Shown piece after piece: positions 43,604 to 51,919 of a DNA stretch of 64,000 nucleotides. Made by a program: the position numbers and the translations under genes. How positions within the stretch are numbered: position 1 is the first letter of the stretch; every line of letters starts with the position of its first letter. The notes under the pieces are model-generated. The model saw only the letters and a list, made by a program, of their open reading frames with translations. It ran no database searches and was not told the origin of the DNA. The stretch comes from Haloplasmatales bacterium 4B (GTDB lineage Bacteria; Bacillota_I; Bacilli_A; Haloplasmatales; Haloplasmataceae): positions 62,001-126,000 of the forward strand of contig NSKI01000001.1 in assembly GCA_003586005.1 (NCBI GenBank). The letters run 5' to 3'.

Positions 43604-43778
43604 TTGATCTTACTCCTTCTTTTACACTTCTAATAGTTTTAGCTTTTTTTTACTATAAGTACAAGGCAATAAAAGGAAATTATTAGGTGTTTTCTGCTAA
43701 TAAATTGCTAAAGCAATTAAATTGCATTAAAATGGAAATAATAGATATTAAATTAATATATTATTAATGGAGGATAAA

Positions 43779-44199
43779 TTGATTAGATTATTTGAAAATA
43801 ACAAGCTTAAAAATCTAAAATAAACCAATTATATTACGGAGTTCAGCTGAAGATTTTTCGAAAGGTGTAAATAAAGTTGCTAATTTTGTTGAGATGATAA
43901 ATTTAATTGATGGCATTGATGCTATTGATGTAAGTACTGGAGGTGTGGTAAACGACGTTAAAATCGATATTTATCCGGGTTATCAAGTTAATTATACTGA
44001 AATTATAAAAAATAAAACTGGTATCAAAACAATTGCTGGAGGATTAATCACAAATCTTGAGATGTGTAAATCAATTATAAATAGTAATCAAGCTGATCTA
44101 GTATTCTTAGGAAGAAAATTGTTAAGAAATCCCTACTTTGTTTTAAATTCGGATGAAGAAAAAGAGTGGCCAAAACCTTATTTAAGAGCAAAAAAATAA
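43779..44199 (+). pseudogene. Old yellow enzyme (NamA/YqjM-like) with internal deletion
   Basis: A TTG behind TGGAGG begins IRLFENNKLKNLK, the N-terminal signature of NADPH dehydrogenases of the old yellow enzyme group, then a stop. The next codons read ILRSSAEDFSKGVNK and continue into an open frame with DAIDVSTGGV, YPGYQVNYTEII, TIAGGLIT and LVFLGRKLLRNPYFVL, the C-terminal third of the same family. About 200 internal residues with the FMN- and substrate-binding regions are gone. The 101-residue frame from 43894 is therefore a relic, not a gene. Confidence 0.88.
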
Positions 44200-44218
44200 T
44201 AAAAAGGAGAGGGTACTA

Positions 44219-44845
44219 ATGCGAACATTAAGAATTAAGGGGACTGGAAAGGCAAGCAGACAACCTGATTTGATTGTGGTAAATTTTAAAATTGTTAGTG
44301 AAGATTACAATTATGATGAAGCCTTAAATAATTTAAATAAACGAACAGCCCTTTTACGCCAGGATATAGTTAAGGCAGGTTTCAATAGAGATGATTTGAA
44401 AACAACTAATTTCAACATTAATACAAAGTATAGATATGAAGATGGTCAAAGTTATTTTGATGGCTACCGGGCTAGTCATGATTTGAAACTAGAATTTCCT
44501 TATAATCGACTATTATTAAATCAACTATTAAAAATTGTTTCAATAAGCAATGCAAATGCTGAATTTAAAATCTTTTTTGAGGTAGATGACAAAGAAGATT
44601 TTAAAAACGAATTATTAAGAAATGCGGTAGAAAATGCGAAGAAAAACGCTTTGGTTATAACTGATGCTGCTGGAGTAAAACTAGGTAAAATCTTAAATAT
44701 AACTTATGATTGGCAAGAAATATTATCTCGTTCAAAGTTAAAGATGGAAATGTCTGAAATTCAAAATGGCATAGATGTTGTTCCTGAAGATGTTGAGGCA
44801 GGGGACACGGTTAGTATCGAATGGGAGATTGAAGATTATGTTTAA
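44219..44845 (+). CDS. SIMPL-domain (DUF541) protein
   Basis: This 208-residue protein matches the SIMPL family: MRTLRIKGTGKASRQPDLIVVNFKI at the start, EALNNLNKRTALLRQDIVKAGF and LKTTNFNINTKYRYEDG. It lacks a signal peptide, unlike many periplasmic members. The function of the family is loosely tied to stress or signalling. Its last bases overlap the next gene start by eight. Confidence 0.87.
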   Translation: MRTLRIKGTGKASRQPDLIVVNFKIVSEDYNYDEALNNLNKRTALLRQDIVKAGFNRDDLKTTNFNINTKYRYEDGQSYFDGYRASHDLKLEFPYNRLLLNQLLKIVSISNANAEFKIFFEVDDKEDFKNELLRNAVENAKKNALVITDAAGVKLGKILNITYDWQEILSRSKLKMEMSEIQNGIDVVPEDVEAGDTVSIEWEIEDYV

Positions 44846-45245
44846 AAATAAAATATTGTTGTATATAGCCGCTATTATTTCAGTAGTTATAATTATATTT
44901 GCAATGACATTTATTCCACAAAGATTATTTAGAATTGATGTGGGTAGTGTTTCAAAAATTACAATTTTTAATGGTTCAACAGGTGAAAACATAGAGATTA
45001 CGAATGATTCGAATATGGAATACATTATTAAAAATTTAAACAGTACTACTTTTAAGAAGAGAAAACTTGCTTACGGATATAGCGGATTTAGTTTTAAAGT
45101 AATTATTTATAATGAAAAAGGAAAAGTCATTGAAGAACTTCTTATTAATTCTAGTTCTTCTATAAGATATAAAGGTTTTTTTTATAAAGTAACCGATAAT
45201 ATTGTAGATTATGATTATATCGAAAACTTATTTGAAAATTCATAA
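44838..45245 (+). CDS. Small membrane-anchored extracytoplasmic protein
   Basis: This 135-residue protein has a single hydrophobic segment at about 5-25 (ILLYIAAIISVVIIIFAM), then a beta-rich domain (SKITIFNGSTGENIEITND, FSFKVIIYNEKGKVIEELLIN). It is similar in shape to short anchored domains such as DUF5301, but I cannot assign it. The ATG at 44838 overlaps the SIMPL gene and is preferred over the longer frame at 44775, which lies wholly inside that gene. The two are probably one operon. Confidence 0.65.
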   Translation: MFKNKILLYIAAIISVVIIIFAMTFIPQRLFRIDVGSVSKITIFNGSTGENIEITNDSNMEYIIKNLNSTTFKKRKLAYGYSGFSFKVIIYNEKGKVIEELLINSSSSIRYKGFFYKVTDNIVDYDYIENLFENS

Positions 45246-45388
45246 TTTAATCTATGGGAACCTTTAATAGATTAATTTAAGTTTTTAAAATTTTAAATAT
45301 AAAAAAGCTAAAATTCACGGAAAAAGTAACAAAAAATATCCAGGTATAAGCGAGAAAACATAAATCTTACAAGACTCTCTATGAATAA

Positions 45389-45512
45389 TTATACTAATAA
45401 TTTTGTATTGAGATTAACTGAAAGAAGGTACCTAATGCATAAACAGAAAAAATATAAGACAACAGTACTGAGGGACTCAGAAAAAAGAAAAATTAAAATG
45501 ATTGTAATGTTT
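45389..45512. repeat. Left copy of 124-bp target-site duplication
   Basis: The 124 bases just left of the insertion sequence are identical to the 124 bases just right of it (47414-47537). This is a direct repeat made by insertion, not part of the element. Confidence 0.95.
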
Positions 45513-45551
45513 CCCGAGTTTTGCAGTTGAAAATTCAATAACATGTTAATT

Positions 45552-45578
45552 AAGCAGATATAATTCTGCTTTTTTTTA
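45552..45578 (+). terminator. Terminator inside the left end of the insertion sequence
   Basis: AAGCAGA and TCTGCTT form a short stem followed by eight T residues, just upstream of the transposase gene. It would stop read-through from the host. Confidence 0.75.
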
Positions 45579-45644
45579 CATTTTCTTCCATATTTATGCT
45601 GTGTACTGTTGTTAATTATGGTATAATAGAGAGGGTGATTTTCT

Positions 45645-47336
45645 ATGTATATCAGAACTACTAAGAGTAAATCTAATAATCAAACTTATGTGTATCTAGT
45701 TGAAGGTTACAGAGATAAAAACGGGAAAGTTAAGCAAAGAATTATAAAAAACCTTGGGGTTTTAGAAGAGTTGATTAAAGAGGATCCAAATATTTTAGAA
45801 AAATTAAAACAAGAAGCTAAGTCAATGGAAAGCAGCATTATTTCAATAGATATTAATACTTCAGAACGCAATTCAGAATCTGGAAACCCATTAAACTATG
45901 GTTACTTTTTCTTAGAGGGACTTTATAACTCATTGGGTGTTCCCGAATTAATAAAAAAGCTAACTAAGAAATACAAGTATAATTATGATTTAAATGAAAT
46001 ATTGAAACTTCTTGTCATATCAAGAATTTTAAACCCGGCATCAAAGAGAGAAACATATGAAAAGAGAAATAGATATTTTAATTCATTTGATTTTAGTTTA
46101 GATAATCTATATCGAAGTTTAGATATTGTCAATGACATTAAAGAAGACATACAACTTCATGTACACAATGAAATAAAGAAACAATATAATCGCGATTGCA
46201 CATTAGTATTTTATGATGTGACAAATTATTATTTTGAAACTGAAGAAGAGGATAACTTAAGAGCCAAAGGTGTCTCAAAAGAAAATAGAAAGACCTCTAT
46301 TGTTCAAATGGGATTATTTATTGATAATCATGGAATTCCGATTGCTTATAAATTATTTAGAGGAAATCAACATGATAAAACAACACTGATTCCAGTATTA
46401 GAAGAAGTAAAAAAGAAATTCAATTTAGGTAGAATTATCGTTACAGCTGATAAAGGGTTAAATAGTGGTAAGAATTTAGCATTTATATATGGTAATAACG
46501 ATGGATATATCCTCAGCCAGCAAATCAGACGAACTAAAAAAGAATTTATCGATTATGTGCTTGATGATAGTAATTACGTTTATAACGATAATAAAACTTT
46601 TAAGATGAAAAATTTTATTAGGGAACGGCAAGTAAAAGACAAAGATGGTAAACTAGTCACTTTAACAGAAAAGGTTTTATGTTTCTGGAGTAAAAATTAT
46701 GCTGATCGAGAAGCTCACAAACGTGGTGATATAGAAGAATTACTTCAAAATTATTTAGATAATCCATCTAAATATACTGCATCAAATCGATATGGTTTAA
46801 AGAAATATTTAAAACAAATCGAAATTGATGATGAAACGGGTGAAGTAACAAAACCAAAATATAAATTACATTTTGAAGAAGAGAAGTATCTAAGAGATAA
46901 AGCATTAGATGGGTACTACTGTATTATTACTTCAGAACTTAATCTAACCGAGGAAGAAATTATTGAAAAATACCGTGGCTTATGGAGAATCGAAGATTCA
47001 TTTCGAGTGATGAAAAGTGATTTAGAAGGTAGACCAGTTTATGTTTGGACACAAAACCACATAGAAGCACACTTCTTAATCTGTTACGTAGCATTAATCA
47101 TAACAAGAATCTTACAATATAGATTAAAGTATAAATATACAACTAAACAAATTCAGGAAGCATTAAATGGTGCGAATTGTATATCAATTAATAAGGATCT
47201 TTATATCTTAACTAAAAGAGATGAAGTATATAGTCAAATTGAGAAGTTATTTAACGTATCACTGGATTTAAAACATGCTCGTATTGAACAAATACGAATT
47301 TATAAGAAGCAGATTTTAGTTCACAACAAAAAATAG
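45645..47336 (+). CDS. IS1634-family DDE transposase
   Basis: The 563-residue protein starts MYIRTTKSKSNNQTYVYLVE, the usual IS1634 N-terminus. The catalytic triad is visible: Asp191 in VFYDVTNYYFE, Asp268 in TADKGLNSGKNL, and Glu449 in YRGLWRIEDSFRVMK, with Lys456 seven residues later. The length and lack of stops suggest an active enzyme. A hairpin at 47344-47387 follows. It is transcribed rightward from within the element. Confidence 0.95.
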   Translation: MYIRTTKSKSNNQTYVYLVEGYRDKNGKVKQRIIKNLGVLEELIKEDPNILEKLKQEAKSMESSIISIDINTSERNSESGNPLNYGYFFLEGLYNSLGVPELIKKLTKKYKYNYDLNEILKLLVISRILNPASKRETYEKRNRYFNSFDFSLDNLYRSLDIVNDIKEDIQLHVHNEIKKQYNRDCTLVFYDVTNYYFETEEEDNLRAKGVSKENRKTSIVQMGLFIDNHGIPIAYKLFRGNQHDKTTLIPVLEEVKKKFNLGRIIVTADKGLNSGKNLAFIYGNNDGYILSQQIRRTKKEFIDYVLDDSNYVYNDNKTFKMKNFIRERQVKDKDGKLVTLTEKVLCFWSKNYADREAHKRGDIEELLQNYLDNPSKYTASNRYGLKKYLKQIEIDDETGEVTKPKYKLHFEEEKYLRDKALDGYYCIITSELNLTEEEIIEKYRGLWRIEDSFRVMKSDLEGRPVYVWTQNHIEAHFLICYVALIITRILQYRLKYKYTTKQIQEALNGANCISINKDLYILTKRDEVYSQIEKLFNVSLDLKHARIEQIRIYKKQILVHNKK

Positions 47337-47413
47337 AAAACAAAAAAGTCTAAATTAGTATTTTATACGGTAATAATCTAGACTTTTATGTTTTTCGAAC
47401 TGCAAAACTCGGG

Positions 47414-47537
47414 TTATACTAATAATTTTGTATTGAGATTAACTGAAAGAAGGTACCTAATGCATAAACAGAAAAAATATAAGACAACAGTACTGAGGGA
47501 CTCAGAAAAAAGAAAAATTAAAATGATTGTAATGTTT
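47414..47537. repeat. Right copy of 124-bp target-site duplication
   Basis: Identical to 45389-45512 over all 124 bases. The 74-residue open frame here (47388-47612) is made of this repeat plus old transposase remains and is not a real gene. Confidence 0.95.
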
Positions 47538-47830
47538 CAAGACGTAAACAAAGAATGTTATACCTCAAACGTAAATGTAAGAATAAGGCGAAGTACCAAT
47601 GATGTTACTTAATAGTAATCTTGTTTATGAGTAGATGGAGTATTGAAAGCTATTTTAGGTTAAATAAGCAAGAATTTGGGTTCGAGAATTTTAGAGTAAC
47701 AAGTTGAATTGTCTGAGGAATACAAATTTGCAAGTAATAGCGACTCAATTCCTTTCATGGGTAATTAATTTGAAAATGAAGGGAAAAATGAAACATTAGA
47801 AATTTTACCTAAATTTACTTTTACATATTA
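47538..47830 (+). pseudogene. Dead transposase fragment that received the IS1634 insertion
   Basis: At 47627-47706 the frame reads MSRWSIESYFRLNKQEFGFENFRV, the C-terminal catalytic-Glu segment of a DDE transposase (Y/SRW.IE..FR..K), with no start signal and a stop right after. The duplicated 124 bases and this stretch were probably one older, already broken element before the insertion. The family is not decided. Confidence 0.6.
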
Positions 47831-47881
47831 AAGAACCAAGTTGCGCTGTAAGGGCTACAATTGATACTGGATGAAAAAAAC

Positions 47882-47907
47882 AAAACCTCAATTTATGAGG
47901 TTTTTTA
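47882..47907 (+). terminator. Terminator upstream of the NrtR gene
   Basis: AAAACCTCA pairs with TGAGGTTTT around a five-base loop and is followed by T residues. Confidence 0.8.
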
Positions 47908-47908
47908 T

Positions 47909-47937
47909 TTGACAAGTTATTGTGATAGTAATAAAAT
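47909..47937 (+). promoter_or_regulatory. Promoter of nrtR with candidate autoregulatory palindrome
   Basis: TTGACA (47909-47914) and TAAAAT (47932-47937) are exactly 17 bases apart. Within, 47917-47934 reads TTATTGTGATAGTAATAA, with inverted 5-bp ends TTATT/AATAA, and covers the spacer up to the -10. It may be the operator of the NrtR regulator encoded next; I cannot confirm it against a known motif. Confidence 0.5.
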
Positions 47938-47976
47938 AATAATAACAAATTAACAAATAATAAGGAGGAGAAAAAT

Positions 47977-48879
47977 ATGTTTAATACTACAACTGAAAAT
48001 GAGTTTATAAAAGCTTATGATGTGTCAAAATATGAAAGACCATCGGTAACAGTTGATATCTTAATATATACTGTTTTTAATCAAGACACAAATAATTATC
48101 GTAAACTACCAAATAAAGTTTTAGAAGTTCTACTTATTAAGAGAAAAGACCACCCTTATAAAGATAAATGGGCAATACCGGGTGGCTTTGTAAATGAAGA
48201 TGAAAACCTTGATGATGCAGCTAGAAGGGAGTTAAAAGAAGAAACAAATCTTGAAAATATATATTTAGAACAACTATATACTTATGGTGATGTATTAAGA
48301 GATCCTCGTACAAGAGTAATAAGTTGCACTTACATGTCTTTAGTAGATAGAACTCATTTAAATGTGATAGCTAATGATGATGCCAAGGACGCTAAGTGGT
48401 TTAATGTTCAATATAAATTAGTAGAGGAAAAAAAATATATCACAAATGATGGTTATTTGAAGAATAAATTATATAAACTAGTATTAACAGAAAAGGATAT
48501 TACATTAGAAGCAAAGGTTAATATTCAAATTGAGGCTAAAGGAAGAAATATTTCGATTAAAAGAGAAATAGTTGATTCAACTGATATTGCCTTTGATCAC
48601 GCCTTAGCTATAGCGTATGGTATTGAAAGATTGAGAAATAAAATTGAATATACTGATATTGCCTTTAGTTTAATGCCTGAGACTTTTACGCTTACAGAAT
48701 TACAACAAGTCTATGAGGTTATTTTAGATACCGAATTATTAAAAGCAAATTTCCGAAGAAAGATTTCAGGAATGGTAATTGAAACTAATGAATATACAAG
48801 GGATAAAGGACATAGGCCTTCTAAGCTCTACAGATATAATCCTAATTGGATTGATTCGCATATTGAAAGAAGGAACTAG
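47977..48879 (+). CDS. nrtR: NrtR-type Nudix-related transcriptional regulator
   Basis: The 300-residue protein joins an N-terminal Nudix domain (about 25-160; box GGFVNEDENLDDAARRELKE near 69-88, with all Glu residues but Asn for the final Gly) to a C-terminal winged helix (FDHALAIAYGIERLRNKIEYTDIAFSLMPETFTLTELQQVYE and RDKGHRPSKLYRYNP). This is the NrtR family, which represses NAD synthesis genes and responds to ADP-ribose. The next gene, nicotinate phosphoribosyltransferase, is the classic target, so control of NAD salvage is well supported. Whether it keeps hydrolase activity is not known. Confidence 0.9.
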   Translation: MFNTTTENEFIKAYDVSKYERPSVTVDILIYTVFNQDTNNYRKLPNKVLEVLLIKRKDHPYKDKWAIPGGFVNEDENLDDAARRELKEETNLENIYLEQLYTYGDVLRDPRTRVISCTYMSLVDRTHLNVIANDDAKDAKWFNVQYKLVEEKKYITNDGYLKNKLYKLVLTEKDITLEAKVNIQIEAKGRNISIKREIVDSTDIAFDHALAIAYGIERLRNKIEYTDIAFSLMPETFTLTELQQVYEVILDTELLKANFRRKISGMVIETNEYTRDKGHRPSKLYRYNPNWIDSHIERRN

Positions 48880-49015
48880 GCGAAAATAATTGTTTATTTG
48901 AATTACTGTAAAAGTTTACTTTTATCGAGAAGGCTTAAATGGCAAAATCATTGTATTAAATGCTTATTAATGGTTTAGAAATAATAAAAGTATGTAAATT
49001 TAAAAGGAGTAAGAT

Positions 49016-50461
49016 ATGGATTTTAAAAGAAATTTGACTTTATTAACTGATTTTTATGAAATTACAATGGCAAATGGTTATTTTGAAAATAAAGTTAAAA
49101 ATACAATAAGTTATTTTGATATGTTTTTTAGAAATATACCAGATGATGGTGGTTTTGCAATTTTAGCAGGTGTTGAACAATTTATTGAATATATAAATAA
49201 TTTGCATTTTGATGATAGTGATCTTAAGTATATAGAAGATAAGAAAATATTTAGTGAGGAATTTATTGAATATTTGCGTAACTTTAAATTCACCTGTGAT
49301 ATATGGGCAATGGAAGAAGGTACCCTAATATTTCCTAATGAACCAATTGTTATTGTTAGGGGACCAATTATTGAAGCTCAATTAATTGAAACCATGCTTT
49401 TAATAACCTTAAATCATCAGAGTTTAATTGCGACAAAAGCTAACAGAATTGTCCGGGCAGCAGATAATCGAGCTGTTTTAGAATTTGGTAGCCGAAGAGC
49501 TCAAGGAATGGATGCAGCAATTTATGGGGCTAGAGCAGCATATATTGGCGGATGTGTTGGTACTTCATGTACTTTAACTGATAAGCTGTTTAATGTGCCA
49601 GCAAATGGTACTATGGGTCATAGTTTTGTACAATTATTTTCTTCAGAATTAGCTGCATTTAGAGCTTATGCTAAAGTCTATCCTGATAATTGCACGCTAC
49701 TCGTAGATACATACAATGTGTTAAAATCTGGTGTTCCTAATGCAATAAAAGTTTTTAACGAAGAAGTTGTTTCAAGAGGTTTCAGACCAAAAGCTATTAG
49801 AATTGATAGTGGGGATATAACTTATTTATCAAAAGAAGCAAGAAAGATGTTAAATGAAGCAGGATTTTCTGATTGCTTGATTGTAGCATCTAACTCACTT
49901 GATGAATATTTCATCCGCGATATCTTGCATCAAGGTGCAGAAATTGATATGTTTGGTGTAGGAGAACGTATGATAACATCTAAATCAGAACCAGTATTTG
50001 GAGGTGTATATAAACTTGTGGCGATAGAAAGGGATGATCAAATTATCCCCAAAATTAAAATAAGTGAAAATATCGCCAAGATTACTAATCCAGGATTTAA
50101 ACAAGTTTATCGTTTTTTTGATAAATCGACAAATAAAGCGCTAGCAGATGTAATAACATTAAATTATGAGTCTATTGATGAGTATAGCGAGTATGAAATT
50201 TTTGACCCAGAAAATACTTGGCGAAGAAAAACCTTGAAAAATTATTATGTTAAAAAATTATTGTTACCAATATTCAAAAATGGAAATTGTGTATACAAAA
50301 GCCCATCATTAACAGAAATTAGAGATAAATGTCAAAGTGAAATTAATACATTATGGGATACAGTTTTACGTTTTGAAAACCCTCATAAATATTATGTTGA
50401 TTTATCACTTAAGTTATGGAACCTAAAAAATAAGATGATTTATGAAAATTCACTTAAATAA
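49016..50461 (+). CDS. pncB: Nicotinate phosphoribosyltransferase
   Basis: This 481-residue cytoplasmic enzyme makes nicotinate mononucleotide from nicotinate and PRPP in the Preiss-Handler NAD salvage route. It shows LLTDFYEITMANGYFE at the start, EFGSRRAQGMDAAIYGARAAYIGGC near 160, and GTMGHSFVQLF with the catalytic His near 203. RIDSGDITYLSKEARKMLNEAGF and FGVGERM form the phosphate-binding part. AAAGGAG precedes the ATG. It is 136 bases after nrtR and likely under its control. Confidence 0.93.
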   Translation: MDFKRNLTLLTDFYEITMANGYFENKVKNTISYFDMFFRNIPDDGGFAILAGVEQFIEYINNLHFDDSDLKYIEDKKIFSEEFIEYLRNFKFTCDIWAMEEGTLIFPNEPIVIVRGPIIEAQLIETMLLITLNHQSLIATKANRIVRAADNRAVLEFGSRRAQGMDAAIYGARAAYIGGCVGTSCTLTDKLFNVPANGTMGHSFVQLFSSELAAFRAYAKVYPDNCTLLVDTYNVLKSGVPNAIKVFNEEVVSRGFRPKAIRIDSGDITYLSKEARKMLNEAGFSDCLIVASNSLDEYFIRDILHQGAEIDMFGVGERMITSKSEPVFGGVYKLVAIERDDQIIPKIKISENIAKITNPGFKQVYRFFDKSTNKALADVITLNYESIDEYSEYEIFDPENTWRRKTLKNYYVKKLLLPIFKNGNCVYKSPSLTEIRDKCQSEINTLWDTVLRFENPHKYYVDLSLKLWNLKNKMIYENSLK

Positions 50462-50602
50462 TTCATATTAAAAAAGCTACAGCTGGGGGGACCTAAGAAT
50501 TAGGTTTTTGAAAATATACAAATAAAGCACCACTTGATGTCATACCATTAAATAAGAAAGAATTTAAGGATTAAAAAAAATAATACTGAAGGTGGATAAA
50601 AC

Positions 50603-51874
50603 ATGATAATTAAAATTCCCGATTTCTCTTTAGTTGTGTTAATAGGAGCATCAAGTAGTGGAAAATCTACATTTGCGAAAAAAAATTTTAAGGCAAGTGA
50701 AGTTATATCATCTGATTATTGTCGTTATCTATTATCTGATGATGAAAATAATCAATCAGTAAGCAAACAAGCATTTGAACTCATGCATTCAATTGCTTTT
50801 AAAAGACTACAGTTAAAAAAACTTACAGTTATAGATGCAACGAATGTATTAGAAAATGCAAGATATGATCTGCTTGAAATAGCAAGAAAGAATCATGCTT
50901 TAACTGTAGCCATCGTTTTTAATTTACCTGAAAATGTTAACTATAAAAGAAATAAAATTAGAGAAGATAGAAAAATAGATGAAAATATTATTAAATACCA
51001 AATTAATCAAATGCAGTATTCGTTAATGAACTTAAAAAAAGAGGGTTTTAATTATGTATATATTCTAAATACACTTGAAGATGTTAATAAAGCCAAAGTA
51101 TATTTCAATGAATTATATTGTGATAAAAGTAATATAACTGGTCCATTTGATATAATCGGTGATATACATGGTTGTTATGATGAGCTTTTTATGCTTTTAG
51201 AGAAATTAAATTATCAAGTAACAATAAATGAACATAATATTAAGGTTAAACATCCTGAAGGAAGAAAAGTAATTTTTTTAGGAGATTTGGTTGATAGGGG
51301 ACCTAAGGTAGTTGAAGTTCTAAAACTAGTGATGTCGATGTGTGATTCACGAATTGCTTATTGTGTGAAAGGAAATCATGATAATAAATTGTATCGTAAA
51401 TTAATAGGTAGAAATGTACAAGTAAAAAATGGGCTAGAAGATTCGCTTTATCAATTAGAAAAGGAGGATGATGATTTTATTAATAAAGTGAAAGACTTTA
51501 TAAGGCATTTAGAGAGTCATTTAATATTTGATGATTATAATTTAGTTGTTGCACATGCTGGTATGAGAGAAGACTTAATTGGCAGGTCATCTAAAAGGGT
51601 AAGAGATTTTGCTTTATATGGTGAAACTACTGGGGAAACAGATGAGTTTGGGTTGCCAATTAGATATTTATGGGCAAAAGACTATAAAGGTAAATCATTA
51701 GTTATATATGGTCATACACCAAACTTAGAAGTATATAAAATGAATAACACGATTAATATAGACACGGGTTGTGTATTTGGAAATAAATTAACATGTTATA
51801 AATATCCTGAGGATGAGTTTGTAGAGGTAAATGCATTAAAGCAATATTCTACACCATCAAGACCAATAAAATAA
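50603..51874 (+). CDS. Pnkp-like kinase-phosphatase without ligase domain
   Basis: This 423-residue protein joins a P-loop kinase (GASSSGKS at 15-22; later EDRKIDENIIKYQINQMQ lid) and a calcineurin-like phosphatase from about 182. GDIHG (186-190), GDLVDRGP, GNHD and a final GHTP supply the metal ligands. Bacterial Pnkp has these two domains plus a C-terminal ligase, which is absent here. It could phosphorylate 5' ends and remove 3' phosphates of RNA, or act on a nucleotide. It follows pncB by 141 bases on the same strand; shared control with NAD salvage is possible. Confidence 0.82.
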   Translation: MIIKIPDFSLVVLIGASSSGKSTFAKKNFKASEVISSDYCRYLLSDDENNQSVSKQAFELMHSIAFKRLQLKKLTVIDATNVLENARYDLLEIARKNHALTVAIVFNLPENVNYKRNKIREDRKIDENIIKYQINQMQYSLMNLKKEGFNYVYILNTLEDVNKAKVYFNELYCDKSNITGPFDIIGDIHGCYDELFMLLEKLNYQVTINEHNIKVKHPEGRKVIFLGDLVDRGPKVVEVLKLVMSMCDSRIAYCVKGNHDNKLYRKLIGRNVQVKNGLEDSLYQLEKEDDDFINKVKDFIRHLESHLIFDDYNLVVAHAGMREDLIGRSSKRVRDFALYGETTGETDEFGLPIRYLWAKDYKGKSLVIYGHTPNLEVYKMNNTINIDTGCVFGNKLTCYKYPEDEFVEVNALKQYSTPSRPIK

Positions 51875-51879
51875 ATAAT

Positions 51880-51908
51880 AAAACCGACTTTTTTAAAAAG
51901 TCGGTTTT
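51880..51908 (+). terminator. Terminator after the kinase-phosphatase gene
   Basis: AAAACCGACTTTTT and AAAAAGTCGGTTTT form a long stem between convergent genes. Confidence 0.87.
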
Positions 51909-51919
51909 ACCAATTTATC

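Larger units (their letters stand above)
45513..47413 (+). mobile_element. IS1634-family insertion sequence, 1901 bp
   Basis: The element begins CCCGAGTTTTGCAGTT and ends with its inverted copy at 47398-47413, giving 16 identical terminal bases with further weak pairing inside. It carries one transposase gene (45645-47336) and a hairpin terminator near the left end (45552-45578) that would block outside transcription. It is flanked by a perfect 124-bp direct repeat. Long, variable target duplications are a described property of IS1634 of Mycoplasma mycoides. The intact gene and identical flanks indicate a recent insertion. Confidence 0.92.

Noticed and set aside
43894-44199. A functional 101-residue flavoenzyme
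   Set aside because: It is only the C-terminal third of an old yellow enzyme; the catalytic and most cofactor-binding parts are deleted.
45389-47537. Composite transposon or recombination-made repeat
   Set aside because: Only one insertion sequence is present and the direct repeats begin exactly at its ends, so a target duplication explains them better.
47388-47612. A 74-residue open frame after the insertion sequence
   Set aside because: It consists of the insertion-sequence end, the 124-bp duplicated target and old transposase remains; the left copy of the repeat encodes the same peptide and is cut by the element.
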